A stretch of DNA of 32,712 nucleotides from Proteobacteria bacterium UBA5122. Its GTDB lineage: Bacteria > Pseudomonadota > Gammaproteobacteria > Tenderiales > Tenderiaceae. The translations under genes and the position numbers were made by a program. The notes beneath the pieces are model-generated. The model saw only the letters and a list, made by a program, of their open reading frames with translations. It was not told where the DNA came from and did no database searches. Each line of letters opens with the position of its first letter. The first letter of the stretch is position 1. The stretch spans positions 8,367 through 41,078 of the forward strand of contig DHYU01000039.1 of NCBI GenBank assembly GCA_002415485.1, in the 5' to 3' direction. Positions 7,705 to 16,273 of this stretch are shown piece by piece.

Positions 7705-8736
7705 ATGAACAACGAATGGAAAAGTTTTATCAGCCAACAAGGCGCACACTTCGCCAACAACCGCGTCAGCCACTTTGATGGGCAGAGCAAGTATGTCGAC
7801 AGCCACACCGACAACATCGTGGTTGATCTGTCTCATTACGGCCTGATCAAGGCCAGTGGCGACGACCGCGTCACCTTCCTGCATAACCAACTGACCAACG
7901 ATCTTAAATCGCTCGACATCAATCACAGCCACCTCAGTGGCTATTGCAGCCCCAAGGGCCGAATGCTGGCACTGTTCCGCATCTTCCAACGCGACAATGC
8001 CTATTATCTCAGCCTGCCCGGCGACACACTCGAGGCCACACTAAAACGCCTGCGCATGTTTGTCTTGCGTTCGCAGGTCGTGCTTGAAGATGCCAGTGAC
8101 ACGCTGGTCCACATCGGCTTCGCCGGTCCCGGCAGCGAGATCGTGCTCAACTCTGAGTTCGGCCAAAGCCCGATGTCTGCAGGCGATGTCATCCATGTCG
8201 ATGGACTGACCATCATTCGCCTGCCCGGCGAACCGGCGCGCTTTGAAATCTTTGGCCCCGAGCCAGAGATGCGCGAGCTGTGGTTACACCTGGCCAGCAA
8301 CGCCATCCCGGCAGGGGCCGATAGTTGGGACGCACTACAAATCAGCGCTGGCCAACCGATCGTCACTGCGGCCAATGTCGAGGCCTTTGTGCCACAGATG
8401 GCCAATATGGATGCCGTGAACGGCCTCAGCTTTACCAAGGGCTGCTACCCCGGCCAGGAGATCGTCGCCCGCATGCACTACCTGGGCAAACTCAAGCGCC
8501 GCCTCTACATCGGCACGGCCGACTGCAGCCAATGCCCACAACCGGGCGACAAATTGGTAGCGGGCGATGACAAGAATGTCGGCTCCATCGTCACCGCCGT
8601 GCGCACCGCCGACGACAAGGTGTTATTCAGCGCTGTCATTGAAATCGCTGCCACAGAAGAAGCCATCCATCTGGATATTACAGACAAGCCGGTTATCGCC
8701 CTGCAGCCACTACCATACCCCTTGGAAAGCCGATGA
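7705..8736 (+). CDS. ygfZ: Folate-binding Fe-S maintenance protein YgfZ
   Basis: YgfZ is a GcvT-like folate-binding protein that supports assembly or repair of certain Fe-S enzymes, including MiaB and succinate dehydrogenase in E. coli. The 343-aa product has the family signature KGCYPGQE at about residues 245-252, including the essential cysteine, followed by RMHYLGKLKRRL. The ATG at 7705 is preferred because the predicted promoter lies between it and the upstream ATG at 7648. It is divergent from sdhC, so a Fe-S maintenance factor shares its control region with a major Fe-S client operon. The HDOD gene follows after 64 nt and may be cotranscribed. Confidence 0.93.
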   Translation: MNNEWKSFISQQGAHFANNRVSHFDGQSKYVDSHTDNIVVDLSHYGLIKASGDDRVTFLHNQLTNDLKSLDINHSHLSGYCSPKGRMLALFRIFQRDNAYYLSLPGDTLEATLKRLRMFVLRSQVVLEDASDTLVHIGFAGPGSEIVLNSEFGQSPMSAGDVIHVDGLTIIRLPGEPARFEIFGPEPEMRELWLHLASNAIPAGADSWDALQISAGQPIVTAANVEAFVPQMANMDAVNGLSFTKGCYPGQEIVARMHYLGKLKRRLYIGTADCSQCPQPGDKLVAGDDKNVGSIVTAVRTADDKVLFSAVIEIAATEEAIHLDITDKPVIALQPLPYPLESR

Positions 8737-8800
8737 AATCAAGGAACGTTACGGCCGGCCGATAGAAATATCGACTTTCCGGAAGACAGGGACTGCATCA

Positions 8801-9649
8801 GTGGAAGCGGAACAAAAGTTCACAACAATCTTACTCGACGACATTGCCAACAACCGCCTCATTTTGCCGACACTGCCGGAAATTGCGGCCAAAATCAGGA
8901 AGATGGTTGATTCACCGGATTACGCTGCAGACAAACTCGGCAGAATCATCTCAACCGATGCCGCGCTATCAGCTCGCCTGCTCCAGGTCGCGAACAGTGT
9001 ATTCTTTCGCGGCCTCAACCCGGTCGAGAACGTACAAACCGCCATCATCCGTCTAGGCAGTGTCTGTGTGCGCAACGTCGTCAGCAGCCTGGTCATGGCC
9101 CAGCTCTATCAGGCCAAAGAAACTGCTATCATCAAAAAAGACTTGCACAAACTATGGGTCCACGGCGCGCGTGTCGCCGCCATCAGTCAGGTATTGGCCC
9201 GACGCTATACCAAACTCGACCCCGAAGAGGCGATGCTCGGCGGTCTGATCCACGACATTGGCATTCTGCCCATCCTGCGTCGTGCCGTCGATTTCCCTGA
9301 ATTACTGGAAGACCGGGCCGCATTACAGCGCGTCATCAACAATATGCATACTGATGTTGGCCGTCTTATCCTTGAAGACTGGGGATTCCCGGAAAAAATG
9401 CTCATCGTCGCCGCCGAGCACGAAAACCTGCAACGCAACACCTCCGAGAAAGTCGATCTCGCCGACATCGTTCTGGTCGCCAACATCCATGCTCACCTGG
9501 GCGTCCCTGGCAACAAGTTTGCGCAAGTTGATATCGCCGACATCCCTGCCTTGAAAAAACTTGGGCTGACGCCGAAAGAAAGCATCACCACCATTATCGA
9601 GGCACAAAGCGAAATCGCGGAGATTCAAAAACTGCTGACATCGCCCTAA
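8801..9649 (+). CDS. HDOD domain protein, first of a tandem pair
   Basis: This 282-aa cytoplasmic protein is almost entirely one HDOD domain, a family related to HD phosphohydrolases that is often found in signalling proteins with no proven enzyme activity. Family marks are LPTLPEIAAKIR, ALSARLLQVANSVFF, IRLGSVCVRNVV and GGLIHDIGILPI, which keeps an His-Asp pair. I chose the GTG at 8801 because CAGGGA lies 8 nt upstream and because the first residues then match the downstream paralogue (a short lead, then NNRLxLPTLPE). The longer frame upstream overlaps ygfZ out of frame and lacks homology. It ends 36 nt before the second copy. Confidence 0.88.
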   Translation: MEAEQKFTTILLDDIANNRLILPTLPEIAAKIRKMVDSPDYAADKLGRIISTDAALSARLLQVANSVFFRGLNPVENVQTAIIRLGSVCVRNVVSSLVMAQLYQAKETAIIKKDLHKLWVHGARVAAISQVLARRYTKLDPEEAMLGGLIHDIGILPILRRAVDFPELLEDRAALQRVINNMHTDVGRLILEDWGFPEKMLIVAAEHENLQRNTSEKVDLADIVLVANIHAHLGVPGNKFAQVDIADIPALKKLGLTPKESITTIIEAQSEIAEIQKLLTSP

Positions 9650-9685
9650 TGCACCCTCCAATCCAAAAGAATTAAAGGACTCGCA

Positions 9686-10525
9686 GTGGAACTCGAAACC
9701 CAGTTGATGAGCAAAATCATGGGCGACATCAGCAACAATCGTCTCGCTCTGCCCACGCTGCCCGAAATCGCCGTCAAGGTCCGTGACATGGTTGAAAATC
9801 CAAATTCGACCGCGGCCAAGATCGCCGTCACTGTCGGCTCCGACCCGGTGCTATCCACCAAACTGCTGCAGGTTGCCAACAGCGCCGCCTACAACAGTGG
9901 CAAGCCGGTTGAGAATGTCCAGATCGCAGTTACACGCCTCGGCGCAGTTGTGATTCGCAACGTCGTCTCCAGCATGGTCATGCAACAGATCTATCAACCC
10001 ACCAAAGATGGCAAAACCCGTAATCGTCAGAAGACCCTGTGGTTGCACAGCACCAAGGTCGCTGCGATCAGTCATGTATTGGCGCGCAAATTCACGCGCC
10101 TCAAATCCGATCAAGCCATGCTCGCCGGGCTGATCCATGACATCGGCGCCATCCCGATCTATAACGAATTGGCCTCGATCAACGAATTGAACGACGACGA
10201 TGCCGCCGTCGAGCGCATCGTGCACAAGCTGCACAATCTGGTCGGCACCGCCATCCTCGACGCATGGAATTTTCCACAGGAGTTAATCGATGTCGTTGCC
10301 AATCATGAAGATTTCGACCGTGACTCTGGCGACAGTGTCGATTACGTCGATGTTGTCACCGTCGCCAACCTACACAGCTACATCGGTTCTAACCACCCCC
10401 TGGCCAAACTCGATTGGTCCGAAATTCCAGCCTTCAAAAAACTGGGCCTGACCCCAGAAGAAAGCATCGCTGCCATGGAAGAGGCCAGCGAAGAGGTCGC
10501 GCTGGTCCAACAGATGTTCAGCTAA
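9686..10525 (+). CDS. HDOD domain protein, second of a tandem pair
   Basis: This 279-aa protein is a clear paralogue of the preceding gene: the same length, the same GTG start, and shared blocks NNRL-LPTLPEIA, LLQVANS, NPVENVQ/KPVENVQ, GLIHDIG and KKLGLTPEESI. AAAGGA about 10 nt before the GTG is a good ribosome site. The proteins have no receiver, GGDEF or other added domain. The middle region differs: the second copy has QPTKDGKTRNRQKTLW where the first has QAKETAIIKKDLHKLW, so they have diverged enough for separate roles. Function is unknown; HDOD proteins elsewhere act in motility, chemotaxis or second-messenger signalling. Confidence 0.9.
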   Translation: MELETQLMSKIMGDISNNRLALPTLPEIAVKVRDMVENPNSTAAKIAVTVGSDPVLSTKLLQVANSAAYNSGKPVENVQIAVTRLGAVVIRNVVSSMVMQQIYQPTKDGKTRNRQKTLWLHSTKVAAISHVLARKFTRLKSDQAMLAGLIHDIGAIPIYNELASINELNDDDAAVERIVHKLHNLVGTAILDAWNFPQELIDVVANHEDFDRDSGDSVDYVDVVTVANLHSYIGSNHPLAKLDWSEIPAFKKLGLTPEESIAAMEEASEEVALVQQMFS

Positions 10526-10554
10526 CCCCCCTTTTTTTCGCCACCCAAAATTTT

Positions 10555-10582
10555 TTCACCCCTCCAGTGTTACTTTTATAAT
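10555..10582 (+). promoter_or_regulatory. Sigma-70-type promoter for the TonB receptor gene
   Basis: TTCACC (10555-10560) and a perfect TATAAT (10577-10582) are separated by 16 bases. The start point would be near 10589, giving a leader of about 90 nt that contains a 14-bp palindrome. Confidence 0.6.
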
Positions 10583-10621
10583 ATTCGTGCTACCGTTGGC
10601 GCGCTTTTAAACCAGCGCAGC

Positions 10622-10635
10622 GAGCACGCGTGCTC
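10622..10635. promoter_or_regulatory. Perfect 14-bp palindrome, possible operator
   Basis: GAGCACGCGTGCTC is its own reverse complement. It lies about 35 nt downstream of the predicted start point of the receptor gene and 45 nt before its ATG, a plausible position for a dimeric repressor. Which regulator would bind is unknown. Confidence 0.35.
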
Positions 10636-10680
10636 AAGCCGCGCTTCCACAACCGTCAACGTGTAACAAAAGGAGTTGTT

Positions 10681-12651
10681 ATGTCTTTGCCAAAGTCCGT
10701 CTTATTTGGCTGCAGCCTTCCTCTGGCGGCACTCGCCCCGATCGCGGCAACCGCCAGCGGTACCGAACAACGCATGAATGAAGTCGTTGTCACCGGCACC
10801 AAGACCCCGCATGCACTCAAGGATGTCCCGGTCGAAACCACGGTCATCACCCGCGAGGAGATCGACCGTCTGCCGGCACAAAACGTCACCGATCTGCTCA
10901 AAACCGTGCCCGGCATCTCAACCTCGCTGCTAGATGATGCGATCGGTTCCGACAACCTGCGCAGCACCTTTCGTGGCCTGCAGTTCAACGAAGGTTATGC
11001 ATTGATTCTGGTCGACGGCCAGCGCGTACACGGTGGCCTTGGTGCCCACGGCGATTACGGCGTTTCGTTGACCCAGATTCCGGTATCGATGATCGAGCGT
11101 ATCGAGATCGTCAAAGGCGCCAGCTCCAGTCTCTACGGCGCCGATGCACTGGCCGGTGTCGTCAACATCATTACCCGCAAAGTGCCCACCGAGGCCAGTG
11201 GCAGTGCCGGTGTAAAACACGGCCGCTATGACATGCTGCCACGCGATAACAATACCAGCCTGATCGATGACAGCCGCCGTTTGAGCAGTCATTACGCGTC
11301 ATACGGCGACAAAGTGGGCGAACACTCTGGTTACTATCTGCACTTCAGCAGTGAAACCGACGAAGACGTGCGCTCCAGCCCTCATTTCACACAACGCGAC
11401 GCCCTGCTCGGCAAATGGCACAGTCAATTGAATCAGAGCGTGGGCCTGGATCTGGGCCTCGAGCTCAGCCAGGCGCGGCGTGAGGCCTACGGTCAGAATG
11501 TCAGCTACGATCGTAAGTTTGATAACCAGCGCCTATCCGGTGGCCTCAATTGGCAACAGGACCGTCACGCCGTGACAGTAAAGAGTTATCTCTACGACCA
11601 GGATTTCATCCAGGGCTTTGAGGGGTTTGAGCACGGCTATCGGTATGGCGAGATCGGTTATCGCCAGGCCGAGACCATCTACAATTTTCACGGTGATCAA
11701 CACCTGATCACCCTCGGCGCAGAAACGCTGAAACAGGATCTCGACTACACCTTCAAAAACTATCGCAACAACGCGCTTGAGGCGACCGTACCCGTCGTCA
11801 AAACCATCACCACCAACAGCCTCTATCTACAGGACGAAATCCTGCTGATGAATGAGAAACTGCGTCTGGTGCCCGGCGTGCGTTATGAAGACCATTCCAC
11901 CTTCGGTAGCGAGGTCAATCCCAAGTTCAGTGCCATGTATGTGGTCGGTGACGACACCACACTGCGCGCGTCGGTCGGCAGTGCCTTTAAGTCACCCACC
12001 ATCCGTCAGCTCTACTACCAGGGCATCTATCGTCATGGCGATACCTACAACGAATCCAATCCGAACCTGAACCCGGAAACAGCGGTGTCGTGGAATGCGC
12101 ATCTGGAACACCGCATGCTGGATAACCGCATGGAACTCGGCGTAGGCCTCTTCCGCAACGACATCGAAGACATGGTGGTCATGTTCGACACGGGGCGCGT
12201 CACCACCGACAACACCCCGATCATGTCGTATCACAATATCAGCGAGGCACAGATGCAGGGCCTGGAACTCACCTTACGTGCAGATGCCACTGAGGCCATG
12301 AGCATCCAGTCCGGTATCAGTGTGACCGACGCAGAAAACAAGGCCAGCGGCAAAGACCTGCCCTACGTGCCCGGCATCACTGCCTCGGTCGCACCCACCT
12401 ATGTCCACCACCAAAGCGGTGTTGGCGTCAGTGGCGTGCTCAACTGGTTTGACGAACAGTACCGCAACAGCAGCAACACACAGTTGATCGATGCCTACAC
12501 CACACTGGACATCAAGACCTGGAAACAGTTGTCAAACGCCGCCCGGCTTTCGCTGGAGGTGAAAAACCTCAACGAATCCGACAAGGGCGACAGCGCCTAC
12601 AACTGGCGCACCGGCCGTAGCTTCAGCCTCGCGCTCGATATGGAGTTCTAA
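10681..12651 (+). CDS. TonB-dependent outer-membrane receptor
   Basis: This is a 656-aa outer-membrane receptor that would import a scarce ligand using TonB energy. It has a signal peptide (about residues 1-26), a TonB-box-like NEVVVTG, a plug domain with the usual marks (VTDLLKTVPGIS, ILVDGQRV, IERIEIVKGASSSLYGADALAGVVNIITRK) and a long beta-barrel ending in LALDMEF with a C-terminal phenylalanine. The ATG at 10681 follows AAAGGAG and begins the signal peptide. It resembles the siderophore/vitamin B12/metal receptor class; the ligand cannot be read from sequence. The DUF4198-type gene 68 nt downstream suggests a metal ion or metal chelate. Confidence 0.93.
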   Translation: MSLPKSVLFGCSLPLAALAPIAATASGTEQRMNEVVVTGTKTPHALKDVPVETTVITREEIDRLPAQNVTDLLKTVPGISTSLLDDAIGSDNLRSTFRGLQFNEGYALILVDGQRVHGGLGAHGDYGVSLTQIPVSMIERIEIVKGASSSLYGADALAGVVNIITRKVPTEASGSAGVKHGRYDMLPRDNNTSLIDDSRRLSSHYASYGDKVGEHSGYYLHFSSETDEDVRSSPHFTQRDALLGKWHSQLNQSVGLDLGLELSQARREAYGQNVSYDRKFDNQRLSGGLNWQQDRHAVTVKSYLYDQDFIQGFEGFEHGYRYGEIGYRQAETIYNFHGDQHLITLGAETLKQDLDYTFKNYRNNALEATVPVVKTITTNSLYLQDEILLMNEKLRLVPGVRYEDHSTFGSEVNPKFSAMYVVGDDTTLRASVGSAFKSPTIRQLYYQGIYRHGDTYNESNPNLNPETAVSWNAHLEHRMLDNRMELGVGLFRNDIEDMVVMFDTGRVTTDNTPIMSYHNISEAQMQGLELTLRADATEAMSIQSGISVTDAENKASGKDLPYVPGITASVAPTYVHHQSGVGVSGVLNWFDEQYRNSSNTQLIDAYTTLDIKTWKQLSNAARLSLEVKNLNESDKGDSAYNWRTGRSFSLALDMEF

Positions 12652-12670
12652 ATCAAATTCCAGAACCAAC

Positions 12671-12696
12671 GCCTGCAGCCCACATGGACTGCAGGC
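12671..12696 (+). other. Intercistronic hairpin between receptor and DUF4198 genes
   Basis: GCCTGCAG (12671-12678) pairs with CTGCAGGC (12689-12696) around a 10-base loop. No U-tract follows. It could stabilise the receptor mRNA or lower read-through into the next gene. Confidence 0.5.
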
Positions 12697-12719
12697 ACTC
12701 ATCACACGGAAGAGATCAA

Positions 12720-13487
12720 ATGAAAAAAATGATACCCGCACTCGTCAGCGCGACGGCGCTGATGTTATCCATCGCCCCGGCACAGGCCCATTACCCGTGG
12801 TTACTGGCCAATGGCGCAGCGTATGAACCCGAAAAAACCGCCAAGATTTATGTCGGCTGGGGACACAGCTTCCCACTGGATGGTTTTTTGGATTCCGAGC
12901 GCATCGCCAGTCTGACACTGCATACGCCGGATCGGGCGCAACACACACTCACCCAGGTCAATGCAGTTGAATTCAATACGCCGCCCTTGTCACAGGCAGG
13001 CACACACATCGTGTCTGGCAGCCAGGGCAAAGGTTATTTCACCAAGACCCGCAAAGGGGGAAAACGCCAGTCCAAGGCTGGACTCACGGATGTTGTACGT
13101 TGTTATTACTCAGATAACAGCATCAAGACATTGCTGCATGTCGAAGGCGATAACGCGACCAGCATCGCCGATATGCGCATCGAACAGTCGCTGGAGATCA
13201 TCCCGCTGACTGATCCGGCGCAACTGCGTGTGGGCGACATGCTCAGTGTGCAGATCCTGCATCGTGGCCAACCGTACTCCGGCACAGTGAATGCAGTCTA
13301 CGAGGGTTTTTCCAGCGAAGGTGCCTACGCCTGGACCATCGACAGCGATGACAACGGCAAGGCCAACATTCGCATACTGGACCGCGGCCGCTGGCTGGTC
13401 AGGACCCGGGTGGAAGAACCCTACCCCAACCCAGAGGTCTGCGACGTAGAGGCCTTTAACTCAACGCTGACGTTTATCGTCCGTTAG
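12720..13487 (+). CDS. Periplasmic DUF4198-type protein, probable metal handling
   Basis: This 255-aa secreted protein resembles the DUF4198 family, often encoded near nickel, cobalt or other metal transporters. The signal peptide (MKKMIPALVS, hydrophobic core, APAQA) should be cut after Ala23. The mature protein would then begin with His-Tyr-Pro-Trp, placing a histidine at the free N-terminus, as in several copper-binding folds. A second family mark is GWGHSFPLDG with His49. Two cysteines (Cys128 and Cys241) could form a disulfide. The C-terminal half looks like an immunoglobulin-type beta domain (SGTVNAVYEGF, then DDNGKANIRILDRGRWLVRTR). GGAAG lies 8 nt before the ATG. It probably acts with the upstream receptor. 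Confidence 0.8.
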   Translation: MKKMIPALVSATALMLSIAPAQAHYPWLLANGAAYEPEKTAKIYVGWGHSFPLDGFLDSERIASLTLHTPDRAQHTLTQVNAVEFNTPPLSQAGTHIVSGSQGKGYFTKTRKGGKRQSKAGLTDVVRCYYSDNSIKTLLHVEGDNATSIADMRIEQSLEIIPLTDPAQLRVGDMLSVQILHRGQPYSGTVNAVYEGFSSEGAYAWTIDSDDNGKANIRILDRGRWLVRTRVEEPYPNPEVCDVEAFNSTLTFIVR

Positions 13488-13497
13488 GCGAAAGCCC

Positions 13498-13530
13498 CAA
13501 AAAACACCGGAAGCGTATTACGCTTCCGGT
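13498..13530 (-). terminator. Rho-independent terminator of lysS
   Basis: The arms ACCGGAAGCG and CGCTTCCGGT (13506-13515 and 13521-13530) form a 10-bp stem with a 5-base loop. On the minus strand the stem is followed by GTTTTTT. The lysS stop codon lies inside the hairpin. On the plus strand no U-tract follows, so it acts mainly on the lysS transcript. Confidence 0.85.
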
Positions 13531-15023
13531 CTCATGTACGGGAACAACAACACATCGCGGATCGATGGTGCATCGGTGAACAGCATCACCAGACGATCGA
13601 TACCAATACCCTCACCTGCTGTTGGCGGCATGCCGTGTTCCAGCGCGCGGATGTAGTCGGCATCAAAGTGCATCGCCTCGTCATCACCGGCATCTTTTTC
13701 TTCCACCTGTTTACGGAAGCGCTCGGCCTGATCCTCGGCATCGTTCAACTCGGTAAAGCCATTGGCGATCTCGCGGCCGCCGACAAAGAACTCGAAACGA
13801 TCAGTGACAAATGGATTGTCGTCATTGCGGCGCGCCAACGGTGATACTTCCGTGGGATAGGCCGTGATAAACGTCGGCGACATCAGGCGATGCTCGGCGG
13901 TCTTTTCAAAGATCTCGATCTGCACCTTGCCCAGACCATACGAATCTTTCAGCGGGATTCCCAAGCGCTCGGCGATCGCGCGCGCCTTATCCAGGTCATC
14001 CAGCTCTGCCTCAGTGATATCCGCATTAAAGTGCAAAATCGATTCCTTCACCGTCATGCGCGTGAACGGTTTGCCGAAGTCATACTCTTCACCTTGATAG
14101 GTCACCATGGTGGTGCCCAACACCGCCTCGGCCATACCACGCAACATCGCCTCGGTGGTATCCATCAGGTCGTGATAATCGGCGTAGGCCTCGTAAAACT
14201 CCAACATCGTAAATTCTGGGTTGTGACGCGTGGAGACACCTTCGTTACGGAAGTTACGATTGATCTCGTACACCTTTTCAAAACCACCGACCACCAAACG
14301 CTTCAGGTACAACTCGGGCGCGATGCGCAGAAACATATCGAGATCGAGCGCGTTGTGATAGGTCTCGAACGGACGCGCGGTGGCGCCGCCGGGGATCGAA
14401 TGCATCATCGGCGTCTCTACTTCCAGGAAGCCGCGCTGATTTAAGAAGTTGCGGATGTAATCGATGATGCGCACGCGGGTGCGGAAGGTATCGCGCGATA
14501 CTTCGTTCATGATCAGGTCGAGATAACGCTGACGATAACGCGTCTCCTGATCTTCCAGGCCATGGAATTTATCCGGCAGCGGCCGCAGGGATTTGGTCAG
14601 CAGGCGCAGGCTATCGACCTTGATCGACAACTCGCCGGTCTTGGTGCGGAACAACACACCCTCGGCGCCGACGATATCACCGACATCCCAGGTCTTGAAA
14701 TCGGCGTACACATCTTCGCCCACAGTATCGCGCTGGATGAACAGCTGGATGCTGGACGATTGATCGAGGATCTTGGTGAAGCTGGCCTTACCCATGATGC
14801 GTTTGGCCATCATGCGACCGGCAACAGCAACACGCACCGGGTTGGACTCCAGCTCTTCGTCACTGGCCTGGTCGTATTCCACCAACACCTCTCCGGCCAT
14901 GACGTTGCGACGAAAATCACTGGGGAAGGCGACGCCTTTTTCACGTATCGCGGCCAGTTTGGCGCGACGCTCCGCGATCAATTTGTTTTCGTCCACTGCG
15001 GGGGTTTGTTGCTCTTCACTCAT
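13518..15023 (-). CDS. lysS: Lysyl-tRNA synthetase, class II
   Basis: LysS charges tRNA-Lys. The 501-aa product has the N-terminal OB-fold anticodon-binding domain (VRVAVAGRMMAKRIMGKASF, about residues 65-85) and a class II catalytic core: motif 1 around FLEVETPMMHSIPGGATARPF, motif 2 NFRNEGVSTRHNPEFTMLE, and motif 3 GIGIDRLVMLFTD near the C-terminus. Length matches bacterial LysS (about 500 aa). It follows prfB by 44 nt on the same strand, the usual prfB-lysS pairing, and is probably the last gene of the rpfE-recJ-prfB-lysS run. Confidence 0.98.
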   Translation of the reverse strand: MSEEQQTPAVDENKLIAERRAKLAAIREKGVAFPSDFRRNVMAGEVLVEYDQASDEELESNPVRVAVAGRMMAKRIMGKASFTKILDQSSSIQLFIQRDTVGEDVYADFKTWDVGDIVGAEGVLFRTKTGELSIKVDSLRLLTKSLRPLPDKFHGLEDQETRYRQRYLDLIMNEVSRDTFRTRVRIIDYIRNFLNQRGFLEVETPMMHSIPGGATARPFETYHNALDLDMFLRIAPELYLKRLVVGGFEKVYEINRNFRNEGVSTRHNPEFTMLEFYEAYADYHDLMDTTEAMLRGMAEAVLGTTMVTYQGEEYDFGKPFTRMTVKESILHFNADITEAELDDLDKARAIAERLGIPLKDSYGLGKVQIEIFEKTAEHRLMSPTFITAYPTEVSPLARRNDDNPFVTDRFEFFVGGREIANGFTELNDAEDQAERFRKQVEEKDAGDDEAMHFDADYIRALEHGMPPTAGEGIGIDRLVMLFTDAPSIRDVLLFPYMRPEA

Positions 15024-15067
15024 AACTTGTTTTTAACCTTGTTTAAATACTGTGTGGCGCGTGCGCG

Positions 15068-16166
15068 TTAAAGGCCGCTCTTCAGACTGGCCTCGATAAA
15101 CTGATTCAGATCACCATCGAGCACGGCCTGGGTATTGCCGGTTTCGACGCCGGTGCGCAGATCCTTGATGCGCGATTGATCCAACACATAAGACCGGATC
15201 TGGCTGCCCCAACCGATATCGGACTTGCTGTCTTCGATAGCCTGCTGATCGCCCTGGCGCTTCAGCATTTCCATTTCATACAACTTGGCCTTGAGCTGTT
15301 TCATGGCCGTGTCTTTATTCTTGTGCTGCGAACGATCGTTCTGACACTGGGTCACGATACCGCTCGGCATATGCGTGATCCGCACCGCCGATTCGGTCCG
15401 GTTGACGTGCTGACCACCTGCACCCGACGCACGATAGACGTCGATGCGCAGATCTGCCGGATTGATTTCGATCTCAATTTCATCATCGATCTCGGGCGAC
15501 ACAAACACCGATGCAAACGAGGTATGACGACGATTGCCGGAATCAAACGGCGATTTACGCACCAAACGATGCACGCCGGTCTCGGTGCGCAACCAACCAA
15601 AGGCATATTCGCCCTGGAAGTGAATCGTCGCACTCTTGATGCCTGCCACCTCACCATCCGACACCTCGATGAGTTCGGTCTTGAAGCCCGCACGCTCGCC
15701 CCAGCGCAGATACATGCGCAACAGGATGCTGGCCCAGTCCTGGGCCTCGGTGCCGCCGGAACCGGACTGCACGTCGAGATAGGCGTTGTTCGGGTCCATC
15801 TCACCCGAGAACATGCGGCGGAATTCCAATTGGCCGAGCTGATTTTCAAACGACTGCAGATCCGCCTGGATCGAGCTCAGCGTGTCCTCGTCGTTCTCCT
15901 CGGCAGCGATCTCCAGCAACTCTGCTGCATCGCTCAGGCCGGACTCCAGATCCACGATCGTGCGCACCACCACTTCCAGCTGCGCGCGCTCCTTGCCGAG
16001 CGCCTGCGCCCGCTCGGGGTCATCCCAAACGTTCGGCGCCTCTAGTTCGCGTTCGACCTCTTCCAGTCGTTCCTGTTTGTTCTCGAAGTCAAAGATACCC
16101 CCTCAGCGCACCACAACGCGCTTGCATGTCTTCGATATCTCGAAACAATTGATTGATTTCCAGCAT
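15068..16166 (-). CDS. prfB: Peptide chain release factor 2 (programmed +1 frameshift)
   Basis: RF2 ends translation at UGA and UAA. The gene reads from the ATG at 16166 for 25 codons to an in-frame TGA (16091-16089), then continues in the +1 frame to 15068. The joined product is 365 aa, the length I recall for E. coli RF2. With this joining, the stop-recognition tripeptide SPF falls at residues 205-207 and the catalytic GGQ at 250-252, the E. coli numbers, which confirms the frameshift reading. Residue 246 is alanine; E. coli K-12 has threonine there, which lowers activity. The frameshift lets RF2 control its own synthesis. The ribosome site is a modest TAGGT. lysS follows 44 nt downstream. 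Confidence 0.97.
16088..16103 (-). promoter_or_regulatory. prfB +1 frameshift site
   Basis: On the minus strand the sequence reads AGGGGG (16103-16098), TAT, CTT, TGA, C (ending at 16088). This is the classic layout: a Shine-Dalgarno-like AGGGGG, then the slippery CTT followed by TGA C. Slow termination at low RF2 allows the CTT-decoding tRNA to slip to UUU, so that GAC is read next. Confidence 0.95.
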
Positions 16167-16273
16167 AAATTTTTACCTAAACGACGTAGACGGAATGGGG
16201 GCAAAGACCGGCAATTCTACTATATGGACGCCATCATCAAAAGTGCTGGGGTGCTGGCCGCCGTGATCCAGCC

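Noticed and set aside
10583..10680. Cobalamin riboswitch upstream of the TonB receptor
   Set aside because: The leader is only about 90 nt, too short for the usual cobalamin element, and I see no conserved box; a palindrome is present instead.
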